Shown: piece by piece, positions 43,830 through 52,965 of the stretch
Layout of the letters: each line of letters opens with the position of its first letter
Numbering within the stretch: the stretch's first letter is position 1
Source: an uncultured Octadecabacter sp.
GTDB taxonomy: Bacteria > Pseudomonadota > Alphaproteobacteria > Rhodobacterales > Rhodobacteraceae
Direction: 5' to 3'
Length of the DNA stretch: 64,000 nucleotides
Assembly: GCA_937891785.1 (NCBI GenBank)
Contig: CALAGN010000149.1
Span: forward strand, 62,001-126,000
The notes under the pieces: generated by a model
Database searches by the model: none
What the model saw: only the letters and a program-made list of their open reading frames with translations
What the model was told of the DNA's origin: nothing
Position numbers and translations under genes: made by a program

Positions 43830-45421
43830 AAACCGTGCTGGATGTCCAAAACCTGACCGTAGATTTCCGTCAGGACGGTGAGGTGACCCATGCCGTGCGC
43901 GGTGTGTCGTTCAACGTCGGCAAGGGCGAGACTGTTGCGCTGGTCGGCGAAAGTGGGTCGGGCAAATCGGTCACAGCCCTGTCGACGGTGCAACTGCTGG
44001 GCGACAGCGCGACGGTGAATGGCTCTATCACCTATAACGGCACACAGATGATCGGCGCATCGGAACATGATTTACGGCGTGTGCGTGGCAATGACATCAG
44101 CTTTATATTCCAAGAACCGATGACGTCGTTGAACCCGCTGCACACGTTAGAAAAGCAGCTGGCGGAAAGCATAGAATTGCATCAGGGCTTGCGCGGTGAC
44201 GCGGTGCGCAAACGCATTATCGAACTGCTGCTTAAGGTTGGTATCCGCGACCCTGAAACGCGCCTTGGCGCTTATCCACACCAACTGTCAGGCGGGCAAC
44301 GTCAACGTGTGATGATCGCGATAGCGCTTGCAAACGGGCCGGAGCTGCTTATCGCAGACGAGCCGACAACCGCGCTTGATGTGACCATTCAAGCGCAGAT
44401 TCTGGACCTGCTGGCGGATCTGAAAGACCGCGAGGGGATGAGCCTGCTGTTCATCACGCACGATCTGACCATCGTGCGTAAGATCGCTGATCGCGTTTGC
44501 GTCATGAAAGACGGCGAGATCGTCGAGCAGGGCACGACCGAAGATGTGTTCGCCAATCCGCGCCACCCCTATACGCAAATGCTGCTGGCTGCTGAATCCA
44601 CAGGACAGCCGCTGCCAGTGCCCGAGGGTGCCGAAGTGGTGGTGCAGGCCGCTAACCTCAAGATTTGGTTCCCGATCCATCAGGGGTTGTTGAAACGCAC
44701 TGTGGGATATGTGAAGGCCGTGAATGACGCGTCCCTGACTGTGCGGGCGGGCGAAACCGTCGGAATTGTCGGGGAAAGCGGATCAGGCAAGACCACGTTG
44801 GCGTTGGCGATGATGCGGCTTATTCGGTCTGAAGGCCGGATCGTATTCTTGGGGCAAGACATTCAGGGGCTCCGCGACAAACAGATGCGTCCGTTGCGCA
44901 GCGGCATGCAGATCGTGTTTCAAGATCCTTACGGCAGCCTGAGCCCGCGCATGACGATTGAACAGATCATTGCCGAAGGACTTGGCGTGCATGGTGTTGA
45001 TCCGGGTCGTGACAAACGCGATATGGTCGCCGAGATCATGGGTGAGGTCGGCCTTGATCCCGCTCTTATGGATCGCTACCCGCACGAATTTTCCGGCGGT
45101 CAGCGCCAGCGTATCGCGATTGCCCGCGCCATGATCTTGCGCCCGCGCTTGCTGGTGCTGGACGAGCCGACCAGCGCGCTTGATATGACCGTCCAAGTGC
45201 AGATCGTCGAGCTGCTGCGCGATCTTCAGGCGCGGCGCGGGTTGGCGTATCTATTTATCAGTCACGACCTGAAAGTGGTGCGCGCCTTGTCGCACAAAGT
45301 CATGGTTATGAAGCAAGGTGACGTCGTCGAAGCGGGCGACGCGACAGCTATTTTCGACGCACCGCAATCCGACTACACCCGCGCGCTGATGAAGGCCGCC
45401 TTTGAAGGCGAGGTCGCCTAG
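43826..45421 (+). CDS. yejF: Double ATPase subunit YejF
   Basis: 531 residues with two fused ABC ATPase domains: Walker A GESGSGKS and signature LSGGQRQRVMIA in the first half, the second Walker A GESGSGKTT and FSGGQRQRIAIA in the second, each with its Walker B (LLIADEPTTALD and LVLDEPTSALD). It powers YejBE. Last gene of the operon; the stop shares 4 nt (CTAG) with the convergent FAA-hydrolase gene. Confidence 0.96.
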   Translation: MKTVLDVQNLTVDFRQDGEVTHAVRGVSFNVGKGETVALVGESGSGKSVTALSTVQLLGDSATVNGSITYNGTQMIGASEHDLRRVRGNDISFIFQEPMTSLNPLHTLEKQLAESIELHQGLRGDAVRKRIIELLLKVGIRDPETRLGAYPHQLSGGQRQRVMIAIALANGPELLIADEPTTALDVTIQAQILDLLADLKDREGMSLLFITHDLTIVRKIADRVCVMKDGEIVEQGTTEDVFANPRHPYTQMLLAAESTGQPLPVPEGAEVVVQAANLKIWFPIHQGLLKRTVGYVKAVNDASLTVRAGETVGIVGESGSGKTTLALAMMRLIRSEGRIVFLGQDIQGLRDKQMRPLRSGMQIVFQDPYGSLSPRMTIEQIIAEGLGVHGVDPGRDKRDMVAEIMGEVGLDPALMDRYPHEFSGGQRQRIAIARAMILRPRLLVLDEPTSALDMTVQVQIVELLRDLQARRGLAYLFISHDLKVVRALSHKVMVMKQGDVVEAGDATAIFDAPQSDYTRALMKAAFEGEVA

Positions 45422-46107
45422 CCGTCGATTTTCACGGCGGCGGGGCTGAGGCCTGCAATTTCGACCACACAGGTTTGTCCCCTGGCCACGGCTCCGACAC
45501 CCGCAGGCGTTCCCGTCATTATCAGATCCCCCGGTTGGAGGGTCACAAGGCCCGACAGATAGGCGATGATGTCGGCCACGGGCCAAATCATATCAGCGGT
45601 GCTGGCGTCTTGGCGAACCTCGCCATCAACGGTGCAGGTGATCCGTGCATCCTGCAGATGCCCGACCTGCGCCACGGGGTGCACATCGCCAATAATAGCG
45701 GATTTATCAAAGCCCTTGGACATGTCCCATGGACGGCGCGCGGCCTTGGCCGCGGCCTGCATATCGCGGCGGGTCAGGTCGTTTCCGGCGGCATATCCCC
45801 AGACGTGCGATAGGGCATCCTCGCGGGCAATATCGACCCCTTCACGCTCAATCAGCACGCAAAGTTCGGCTTCGTGATGCAGGTTTTCAGTTGCAGGGGG
45901 ATAGGGGATTGTGCTGCCCGTCCGGACGGCGGCGCTCGCCGGTTTCATGAAAAAGAATGGCGGTTCCGACATGTCGCTGCCCATTTCACGGGCGTGTTCA
46001 GCATAGTTGCGCCCGACGCAAAAGATCCGATGAAATTCGACATAGCTGTCGGGGGTGCTTGTTGGATGCGCCATTAAGTTGGGCGCGTGCAGTTCCAGAA
46101 TCGCCAT
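45418..46107 (-). CDS. Fumarylacetoacetate-hydrolase family protein
   Basis: 229 residues of the FAH superfamily: FCVGRNYAEHAREMG, the PFFFMKP segment, HHEAELCVLI with the metal-binding Glu residues, and IMTGTPAGVG near the C terminus. Members include acylpyruvases and oxaloacetate decarboxylases; size fits the FAHD1-like group. Substrate not defined by sequence. No pathway genes nearby. Confidence 0.88.
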   Translation of the reverse strand: MAILELHAPNLMAHPTSTPDSYVEFHRIFCVGRNYAEHAREMGSDMSEPPFFFMKPASAAVRTGSTIPYPPATENLHHEAELCVLIEREGVDIAREDALSHVWGYAAGNDLTRRDMQAAAKAARRPWDMSKGFDKSAIIGDVHPVAQVGHLQDARITCTVDGEVRQDASTADMIWPVADIIAYLSGLVTLQPGDLIMTGTPAGVGAVARGQTCVVEIAGLSPAAVKIDG

Positions 46108-46170
46108 TTCGCTTCCTTTCGTGTGGCCCCTAATAGGGAAGGGGCGGGGGCGAAAGGCAAGTGGTTTGGG

Positions 46171-47637
46171 CTATGGCCCGATCATAAAACAGGTTGTGCC
46201 GCGAGCCTGAAGGCGACGACAGGCAAGATCGGCAGTTTCACGTGTTAGCCCCATGAAATTGGCATCAAAACCGCGAGAGGATTGGTTCACGCGGCGCAGG
46301 GAACCGTCAAGCGTGCTCATTTCGTTCAGGGCGACGCGCAGCAAAACGCGTTCGGCCTGATAGCGCGAATTGTAACGTCCGACGTTAATGCCCCAGTGGC
46401 GACCACCAGACGTCGAGATGCGGGTCACGATCTCGGGCTGGGTTGCGACCGATGGTTCTACAACGGGCGTATCAGCCGAAGCCATCACAAGGTCTGCGGG
46501 ACGTGCAGGTGGGGCTGGGGTTGCCGTGGGGGCCGCAGTTTCGGCCTCGACGGCGGCTATTTCTTCGATTTGCGCCTCGATCACTTGGGCAACGGCGTCT
46601 TGGATGTCAGCAGCGCTGGCCAGTAACAATTCGGGTTCTGGCGCGGTTTCTGGCGCCGGGCGAGCGATCGGTCGCAAACTTCGTGTGACCAATCCACTGA
46701 CGCGTATTGTGCGGGCTGCCGTTCCGGCTGCGTCTGGGGTTGCGGTGTCGGCAGAGGCGATTGCTGCGTAACTTGGCTCGCTTGGCTCGCTTGGCTCACG
46801 CAGGGGTGCGCTGGACGGGGCTCGGGCAAAGCCCATATCCATCAATTCGGCCACGCGGGCGTTGCGCGCGGCTGTCGATGATCCACCAAACATCGTGGCG
46901 ATAATGCGTTCATTACCGCGCTCGGCAGATGCCACAAGGTTAAAACCGGCCGCGCGGGTATAGCCTGTTTTGATACCATCGGCGCCGGGATAGGCGTCAA
47001 GAAACCGGCGGTTGGTGTGGCTGACGGTGGCAATTCCTGCATCCGCGGTGCGGCGCGAGAACAGGTTATAATACTGTGGGAAGTCATAGATGACGTGACG
47101 GCCCAGCACGGTCATATCGCGTGCGGTCGACAGATGGCCTGCTTCGGTAAGCCCGTGGGCGTTGCGGAACGTGGTGCGGGTCATGCCCATCGCCTCGGCG
47201 GCGCGATTCATGCGGCGTGCAAAAGCGGCTTCGCTGCCCTCTAGCGCGATGCCGATGGCGGTGGCGGCGTCATTGGCTGATTTCACGGCTGCGGCGCGGA
47301 TCAAATAGCGCAGGCGAATGCGCTGCCCTGCGCGCAGGCCCAGTTTCGAGGGCGGTTCGTTAGCCGCAAGTGATGTGATCGTAATCTCGGTGTCGAGCGT
47401 GATCTCGCCGTTCTCGATCGCTTGAAAGGCAAGATAGAGCGTCATCATTTTAGTGAGCGAGGCGGGATGCAATCGCGTGTCGGCATTGCGCGAATGCAGC
47501 ACTTCGCCGGTGCGGGCATCCATGACCATCGCCGCATAGGGCGCAGCGCGACTGGCCAGGGGGGCCAAAGCCGCCATGAACATTACAAACAGGAGTAATA
47601 TCCCAGTGAATGCTGGGTTGCCTAAACGTCGTTTCAC
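46171..47637 (-). CDS. D-alanyl-D-alanine carboxypeptidase (S11) with SPOR domain
   Basis: 488 residues from a GTG start (MKRRLGNPAFTG) with a signal peptide. Catalytic motifs of penicillin-binding S11 peptidases: S60-L-T-K63 (HPASLTKMM), S120-A-N122 and K223-T-G225 (GIKTGYTRAAGFN). A Pro/Ala-rich linker rich in Glu (about 290-410) leads to a C-terminal SPOR-type peptidoglycan-binding domain (GRHWGINVGRYNSRYQAERVL to the end). It should trim cell-wall stem peptides; SPOR suggests septal location. Confidence 0.93.
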   Translation of the reverse strand: MKRRLGNPAFTGILLLFVMFMAALAPLASRAAPYAAMVMDARTGEVLHSRNADTRLHPASLTKMMTLYLAFQAIENGEITLDTEITITSLAANEPPSKLGLRAGQRIRLRYLIRAAAVKSANDAATAIGIALEGSEAAFARRMNRAAEAMGMTRTTFRNAHGLTEAGHLSTARDMTVLGRHVIYDFPQYYNLFSRRTADAGIATVSHTNRRFLDAYPGADGIKTGYTRAAGFNLVASAERGNERIIATMFGGSSTAARNARVAELMDMGFARAPSSAPLREPSEPSEPSYAAIASADTATPDAAGTAARTIRVSGLVTRSLRPIARPAPETAPEPELLLASAADIQDAVAQVIEAQIEEIAAVEAETAAPTATPAPPARPADLVMASADTPVVEPSVATQPEIVTRISTSGGRHWGINVGRYNSRYQAERVLLRVALNEMSTLDGSLRRVNQSSRGFDANFMGLTRETADLACRRLQARGTTCFMIGP

Positions 47638-47987
47638 GACACTGCCTCGTCTTCTGCCTCATGATGCCTATTTTTTTGACACCTTTTAATAATTAACATT
47701 AGCACGAGATGCCGATTCCGAAAATACCCTAATTTTAAAGACTTTGCGGTCACTGCCAACTCTCTGGCTGCACATTTGGGGGGTGAACCAGTTTCGCCCG
47801 CTACATAGGCGAATGCGGCGGAAATAGGGCGCTCAGTCAGATTTGGCGTCGGCGTTGCATATTCGTTGGGAGGGCCATTGGAAAGCCGCCTCGATTGACC
47901 TAAACATAGCCTCCTGGAAATCGGCCCCTTTTCATGTGGGCCATCACGGCTATATAAAGCGGTCTGAGAATTGTATGCAGGACGAAG
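47638..47987. other. 350-nt intergenic region between the D,D-carboxypeptidase and clpS
   Basis: Divergent region that must hold both promoters. The left part is AT-rich (TTTTTTTGACACCTTTTAAT and nearby), unlike the rest. Nearer clpS, GGCTATATAAAG at about 47947-47958 could hold a -10 box. No convincing gene, hairpin terminator or riboswitch was seen. Confidence 0.4.
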
Positions 47988-48329
47988 ATGCGCGCTGATT
48001 TCAATATGATGGCCAAGAACGACGATGCCGGCGATGGTGACATCGGCGTCAAGCTTGAAACGCGCCAAAAAACCAAGCGCCCACCGATGTATAAGGTCAT
48101 GATCCTGAATGACGATTATACGCCCATGGAATTCGTCGTGCATGTGCTTGAGCGGTTCTTTGGGATGAGTAGTGCCCAATCCTTTGAGTTGATGCTGGCG
48201 GTGCACAAAAAGGGGTTGGCGATTGTTGGTGTTTTCAGCCACGAGATCGCCGAGACGAAGGTCGCTATGGTGATGGATTTTGCCGGACGTCACGAGCATC
48301 CGCTGCAATGCACCTTGGAAAAGGAATAG
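47988..48329 (+). CDS. clpS: ATP-dependent Clp protease adaptor ClpS
   Basis: 113 residues with the ClpS core [23 protein letters not shown] and [19 protein letters not shown]; the N-degron pocket residues N-D-D and M are present. It hands proteins with N-end-rule residues to ClpAP. clpA is not adjacent here. The N-terminal extension (about 30 residues) is longer than the usual short arm; an internal ATG at residue 7 or 8 is possible. Confidence 0.95.
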   Translation: MRADFNMMAKNDDAGDGDIGVKLETRQKTKRPPMYKVMILNDDYTPMEFVVHVLERFFGMSSAQSFELMLAVHKKGLAIVGVFSHEIAETKVAMVMDFAGRHEHPLQCTLEKE

Positions 48330-48347
48330 GCCCGCGGGCCATTTCAT

Positions 48348-49328
48348 ATGACAGTTTCTCGCCTTAGCGCTGCCATTGATGGTGGTTTGATCCTGCCCGA
48401 AGATGGCACGGTTGCCGTGCTGCGCCCGCCCGCAATGTATGTTTTGGGCGAATTGCCTCATGATCGCGTGCATGTGGTCCAACCGTTTCGCCCCGATTTC
48501 GACTATTGGACAACCGCTGGAATGACGGTCACCTCCGAGATGCCGCCTTCCGCAAGTGCGGTGGTCGTTGTCGTGCCACGCTCCAAGGCGCTTGCGCGGG
48601 ATATGGTTGCGCGGGCCTGTGCGCTGGCCCCCGGTGGGTTGATTATCGTGGACGGCAACAAGACTGATGGCGTCGATAGTCTTTTCAAAGAAGCGCGCAA
48701 ACGGCTGGGTGACGTGGCCAGCGTGACCAAAGCGCACGGCCGTCTGTTCTGGTTCCGGGCCACCAACAAGTTTGCCGATTGGATAGCCTCCCCACCTGCG
48801 TCCGGGCCGCACGGCTATGTTACTACTGCGGGTGTGTTTTCCGACGGGTCGGTTGATCGTGGGTCGGCCCTGCTGGTCGCGAATCTTCCGCCCAAGATGA
48901 AGGGTCGCGTGGGCGACCTTGGTGCTGGATGGGGCTATTTGTCGGCGCAGGTCTTAGACCGCGCAGGGATCAAGGCGCTTGATCTGATCGAGGCGGAGGT
49001 GCTGGCGCTGGATTGCGCGCGCCAAAACGTGCAAGATCCACGCGCAGCGTTTCATTGGGCGGATGCGGCAACGTTCCGCCCCAAGACCGTTTATGACCAC
49101 GTCATCTGCAATCCACCGTTTCATACGGGCCGCGCGGCGGAACCTGCGCTGGGCCGCGCGTTCATTACTGCTGCGGCCGCTATGCTGTCACCGCGTGGCG
49201 AATTGTGGCTGGTCGCAAATCGCCAGCTTCCTTACGAAGCCCCGCTCGCGGCGGCATTTCGCGAGGTGGCGGAAATTGCAAAAGACGGTGCGTTCAAGGT
49301 TTTTCATGCCTCTCGCCCCATTCGTTAA
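48348..49328 (+). CDS. RsmC-like class I SAM methyltransferase
   Basis: 326 residues with an N-terminal half of pseudo-methyltransferase type and a C-terminal catalytic half: motif I VGDLGAGWGYLSAQVLDRAG, motif IV HVICNPPFHTG (NPPF, as in N2-guanine/N6-adenine modifying enzymes). The two-domain layout is that of 16S rRNA (guanine-1207-N2)-methyltransferases; the gene may target a different site. It follows clpS closely. Confidence 0.85.
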   Translation: MTVSRLSAAIDGGLILPEDGTVAVLRPPAMYVLGELPHDRVHVVQPFRPDFDYWTTAGMTVTSEMPPSASAVVVVVPRSKALARDMVARACALAPGGLIIVDGNKTDGVDSLFKEARKRLGDVASVTKAHGRLFWFRATNKFADWIASPPASGPHGYVTTAGVFSDGSVDRGSALLVANLPPKMKGRVGDLGAGWGYLSAQVLDRAGIKALDLIEAEVLALDCARQNVQDPRAAFHWADAATFRPKTVYDHVICNPPFHTGRAAEPALGRAFITAAAAMLSPRGELWLVANRQLPYEAPLAAAFREVAEIAKDGAFKVFHASRPIR

Positions 49329-49368
49329 TATCGCGTAGCCTGTCGCTTCGGGAATCAGGAGAAACCCA

Positions 49369-50169
49369 ATGTCATTTTCGATCGCTGGCAAGACCGCCAT
49401 TGTGACAGGGGCTGCCAATGGCGTCGGCCTTGCCATTGGTCGCCATTTCTTGGCTGAAGGGGCGAATGTTGTCTTTGCCGACATGGACGAAGGGTCTTTG
49501 ACCAAGGAGATAGGCGAAGGCTCAGAGGGCGATGCGTTTCGTATCTTCGCTGGGGATCTGCGGGAAAAGCTGACGATCGCAAACCTGCTTTCGGCGACAA
49601 TCGATGCCTTTGAGAGGGTCGATATCCTGGTGAATGCATCGCGCCAAATGATTGTCGCTGATGCTTTGGATCCTGACGAAGATGGTGTGGAAATGCTGTT
49701 GCAGCAGAACCTGATGACGTCACTGCGGCTTAGTCAGGCCACTGCACGGCGCATGATCAAACAGGCCGAAGATCAAGACGAGGGCCCTGTTGGGTCCATC
49801 ATCAATCTGTCATCAATTGCGGCACGGCGGGCGCATCCGCAGTTGCTGGCTTATTCAGTCAGCACAGCTGCGTTGGACCAGATGACACGCTCGCTTGCCG
49901 TGGCGCTTGCGCCCGAGCGTATCCGCGTCAATGCGGTCGCCTTTGGATCGGTGATGAGCGGGAGCCTTAAGGACAGCCTGCGCGACAATGATGCGTTTCG
50001 AGATGATATTATCGACCACACGCCGCTTCACCGGATTGCGGGGCCGGGCGAGGTTTCGGATGCAGTGCAATACCTTGCGTCTGACGCATCCGGCTTTGTG
50101 ACGGGTCAGATTGTGACGGTGGATGGCGGGCGCACGCTGATTGATCCGGTCGTAGCACCCGCGCACTGA
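49369..50169 (+). CDS. SDR-family oxidoreductase with altered catalytic lysine
   Basis: 266 residues: TGAANGVGLAIG (cofactor glycine motif), FADMDEGS, and the catalytic Ser in NLSSIAARR. The YxxxK position reads YSVST, so the usual Lys is Thr, and NASRQ replaces NNAG. I recall roseobacter relatives with the same YSVST, so this may be a subfamily rather than decay. AGGAGA precedes the ATG. Substrate unknown. Confidence 0.8.
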   Translation: MSFSIAGKTAIVTGAANGVGLAIGRHFLAEGANVVFADMDEGSLTKEIGEGSEGDAFRIFAGDLREKLTIANLLSATIDAFERVDILVNASRQMIVADALDPDEDGVEMLLQQNLMTSLRLSQATARRMIKQAEDQDEGPVGSIINLSSIAARRAHPQLLAYSVSTAALDQMTRSLAVALAPERIRVNAVAFGSVMSGSLKDSLRDNDAFRDDIIDHTPLHRIAGPGEVSDAVQYLASDASGFVTGQIVTVDGGRTLIDPVVAPAH

Positions 50170-50180
50170 TTATTTTGGGA

Positions 50181-50567
50181 TTACTCTGGATGGATCGCGA
50201 TGCATTGCTGTGTTGCGGTCTGCGCGCGACGTTGTTCTTGTGCTTGACGCTCTTGCAAGGAGCGCAGCTTGGCCTGTTCGGCGTTCAAGTCAATCGCCAC
50301 AGGGACGTTGCGGGTGAAGGTTTCGGTTTCCTCGCATGGAAAGTGGAAGGTTGAACCGTCTTCATTCGTACCTTCGCACATTGTGCGCAAAACGCGAACA
50401 TCTTGTTGTACTACAAGGGCATAGCCGCGCGACAGGTTGCCTTGGGTTTCTGTAATCAGGCTGTTGATGACGCGCAATTCTCGGGTGGCTTGGCCGACAC
50501 ATTGTTCACGTGGCGTGGCGCAAGCGGCAAGGACGATGAGGGGTAAAAGTAGAAGTGAAGCGCGCAT
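50181..50567 (-). CDS. Small lipoprotein of unknown function
   Basis: 128 residues with a lipoprotein signal (LLLLPLIVLAAC, lipobox LAAC with C16) and a helical, Gln/Arg-rich C-terminal part (LRSLQERQAQEQRRAQTATQQC). Start at 50567 is preferred because AAGGA stands 8 nt upstream; the earlier ATG at 50585 lacks a site. It likely attaches to the outer or inner membrane. The cysteines in the mature part could pair. Confidence 0.7.
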   Translation of the reverse strand: MRASLLLLPLIVLAACATPREQCVGQATRELRVINSLITETQGNLSRGYALVVQQDVRVLRTMCEGTNEDGSTFHFPCEETETFTRNVPVAIDLNAEQAKLRSLQERQAQEQRRAQTATQQCIAIHPE

Positions 50568-50653
50568 GAGCAGGTCCTTGATCATTCATCTGTGGTCGTT
50601 ACTGATAATGGATGATATTCGCTTTTGTTATGCAATAACAGGGGGCCAGGGGC

Positions 50654-51550
50654 ATGGTTGAAGGCGCAATGGAAACGCAAAAGGCGCAGGCCACTGCCTG
50701 GTTCAAAACGCTACGCGACGAGATCGTTGCAGCGTTCGAATCCCTTGAGGACAGTCAGACGACTGGGCCTTTTGGCGATGTCCCTGCCGGCCGGTTCGAT
50801 GTGAGTGAAACGACCCGTGCAAGCGATGATGGCAGCGATGCAGGTGGCGGGCTTATGAGCGTGATGCGTGGTGGCCGTGTGTTTGAAAAGGTCGGGGTGA
50901 ATATCTCGACAGTCTATGGCACGCTTGGGCCGCGCGCGCAGACTGCAATGGCGGCGCGCAAGGGGCTTTCGGGGATGGCTGACGATCCGAGGTTTTGGGC
51001 GTCCGGTATCTCGCTTGTGGCGCATATGCAAAACCCGCACACGCCTGCCGTGCATATGAACACGCGGATGTTCTGGACGCCGCATGCCTGGTGGTTTGGC
51101 GGTGGGTCAGACCTGAACCCTTGCATTGAATACCCCGCGGACACAGCGCATTTTCACGCCGTTCAAAAGGCGCATCTGGACCTGCATGGCGGCGCGCATT
51201 ATCCGCGTTTCAAGGACTGGGCGGACGAGTATTTCTTTATCCCTCACCGTGGCCGGGCGCGTGGCGTTGGCGGCATTTTCATGGACGATTACTGCACCGG
51301 CGACTGGGCGGCGGATTTTGCGTTGACCCAAGATATTGGCCGTGCGTTCCTGCCGGCGTTCGTCCCCTGTGTTGAAGGACGTCGCGATCTGGAATGGAGC
51401 GAGGCTGACAAGGATGCACAGCTGATCCACCGGGGGCTTTATGCAGAATATAACCTTGTCTATGACCGCGGCACCAAGTTCGGATTAGAGACCGGCCATG
51501 ACGCCAATGCGGTGCTGATGAGCTTGCCGCCAATGGCGAAATGGGTGTGA
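50654..51550 (+). CDS. hemF: Oxygen-dependent coproporphyrinogen-III oxidase
   Basis: 298 residues. Seen: SVMRGGRVFEKVGVN, MNTRMFW, the block WWFGGGSDLNPCI and IPHRGRARGVGGIFMDDY, and a C terminus ending YNLVYDRGTKFGLETG, all HemF blocks. It oxidatively decarboxylates coproporphyrinogen III to protoporphyrinogen IX. An internal ATG at 50669 with GAAGG upstream is an equally good start. hemE and hemC lie just beyond, on both strands. Confidence 0.96.
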   Translation: MVEGAMETQKAQATAWFKTLRDEIVAAFESLEDSQTTGPFGDVPAGRFDVSETTRASDDGSDAGGGLMSVMRGGRVFEKVGVNISTVYGTLGPRAQTAMAARKGLSGMADDPRFWASGISLVAHMQNPHTPAVHMNTRMFWTPHAWWFGGGSDLNPCIEYPADTAHFHAVQKAHLDLHGGAHYPRFKDWADEYFFIPHRGRARGVGGIFMDDYCTGDWAADFALTQDIGRAFLPAFVPCVEGRRDLEWSEADKDAQLIHRGLYAEYNLVYDRGTKFGLETGHDANAVLMSLPPMAKWV

Positions 51551-51633
51551 TGAGTTAACGGGCGATTGGCTGGCGTGGCGACCGCGCGGCGAATCGTGGG
51601 TTAACGCGTGTGTGTGTTGGGAAATTGCTGTCT

Positions 51634-51677
51634 GGAAAGCGTATGGAAACCGTATGGAAAGCGTATGGGTCGCGTAA
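51634..51677. repeat. 11-bp tandem repeat (GGAAAGCGTAT type) between hemF and hemE
   Basis: Four consecutive 11-nt units: GGAAAGCGTAT, GGAAACCGTAT, GGAAAGCGTAT and a diverged GGGTCGCGTAA. The surrounding 265-nt gap between the hemF and hemE stops also has GTTAA strings near 51555, 51600, 51692 and 51717. The pattern is iteron-like, but no DnaA box of the TTATCCACA form was seen. Confidence 0.7.
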
Positions 51678-51814
51678 GGCTTTTGCGGGGTTAATGCGGC
51701 GCTCGGTGGCGGTTTGTTAAGGTTTGATGGCGGCGCGGCGCTGTTGCGGCCAAGTGGCCACAAAACGCCCCGCCCGCCATCCCGTCATTTTTGAGTATTT
51801 TTGAACAGAAGAAT

Positions 51815-52873
51815 TCAGGTGGCGGCCCCTGAGCCGCGCACCGTGTCGATCATGAGTTGAACATTTTCAGGATCGGCGTCCGGTGTGATGCCGTGCCCGA
51901 GGTTGAAGATATGCGGGCCGTTCGAGAGGGCATCGACGATCCGGCGGGTTTCGCTGATCAGCGCGTCGCCGCCCGTTACCATATGCGATGATTTCAGGTT
52001 GCCTTGGACGCAGCCATCGGGTTGCACATTCGCGGCGGCCCATTGGGCAGTGATCCCGTCATCAATTGCGATGCAGTCTGCACCGATTGCCGCGTGCAGG
52101 CCTGCGTAGCGTTCACCCGCACCGCGCGGGAAGGCGATGATCGGTGTGTCGGGGTGGCGCGCCTTGAGGGCCGCGGTGATTTCCGCGGCAGGTTTCACGG
52201 CGTAGTTGACGAAATCATCGCCTTGCAGCGATCCGGCCCAGCTGTCGAACAGTTTGACGACTTCGGCCCCTGCTTCGATTTGCTTTGAAAGGTAGTCGAT
52301 CGTGCCTTCAGTGATCAGGTCGAGGAGGGCTTCAAATACCGCCTTGTTCTCGGCCTTGAGCGCGTGGGCTGGTCCTTGATCCGGTGTGCCTTGGCCCGCG
52401 ATCATATAGGTGGCGACGGTCCAAGGTGCGCCGGCAAAGCCGATCAGGGTGGTTTCGGCGGGCAGTTCACGCGACAGGATTTTTACGGTTTCATAGATTG
52501 GCGACAGGGTGTCGTGAATATCGCCAACAGGTTTCAGGGCGCGCAATTCGTCGGCGGTTGTGATTGTCGACAGGCGAGGCCCTTCGCCGGTGACGAACCA
52601 CAGGTCAGCGCCAAGCGCTTGGGGCAGAAGCAGAATATCGGCGAACAGGATTGCTGCGTCGAACCCGTAGCGGCGGATCGGTTGCAATGTGACTTCTGCG
52701 GCAAGGTCCGGATTATAACAGAGCGACAGGAAATCGCCGGCTTGCGCGCGGGTGGCTTTGTATTCGGGCAAGTAGCGACCGGCTTGACGCATCATCCAGA
52801 TTGGCGGGGTCGGCAGTGTTTCACCTGCGAGGGCGCGAAGGATGGTTTTTTGCTGTGGTTTCTGCTGCGTCAT
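51815..52873 (-). CDS. hemE: Uroporphyrinogen decarboxylase
   Basis: 352 residues; converts uroporphyrinogen III to coproporphyrinogen III. N-terminal [17 protein letters not shown] carries the catalytic-pocket signature (PxWxMRQAGR); [13 protein letters not shown], and the C-terminal [13 protein letters not shown] follow. GGAGCCCCC precedes the ATG at 52873; the longer frame adds only 11 residues of leader. Divergent from hemC, 92 nt apart. Confidence 0.97.
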   Translation of the reverse strand: MTQQKPQQKTILRALAGETLPTPPIWMMRQAGRYLPEYKATRAQAGDFLSLCYNPDLAAEVTLQPIRRYGFDAAILFADILLLPQALGADLWFVTGEGPRLSTITTADELRALKPVGDIHDTLSPIYETVKILSRELPAETTLIGFAGAPWTVATYMIAGQGTPDQGPAHALKAENKAVFEALLDLITEGTIDYLSKQIEAGAEVVKLFDSWAGSLQGDDFVNYAVKPAAEITAALKARHPDTPIIAFPRGAGERYAGLHAAIGADCIAIDDGITAQWAAANVQPDGCVQGNLKSSHMVTGGDALISETRRIVDALSNGPHIFNLGHGITPDADPENVQLMIDTVRGSGAAT

Positions 52874-52965
52874 TGGGGGCTCCTGTCGTTTGGATGGTGG
52901 TCCCAAGTGACGCAGGGATTGTCAATGCGGTTGTCAGCCACATTGTGCACCCCTAGAAGGCACTT

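Noticed and set aside
47634-48812. 392-residue open frame on the minus strand across clpS and the methyltransferase
   Set aside because: Antisense to clpS and to the start of the RsmC-like gene, with low-complexity basic composition and no family resemblance.
51551-51814. Chromosomal origin or CtrA-regulated site
   Set aside because: No TTATCCACA DnaA box and no TTAA-N7-TTAA pair were seen; kept only as a repeat-bearing gap worth checking.
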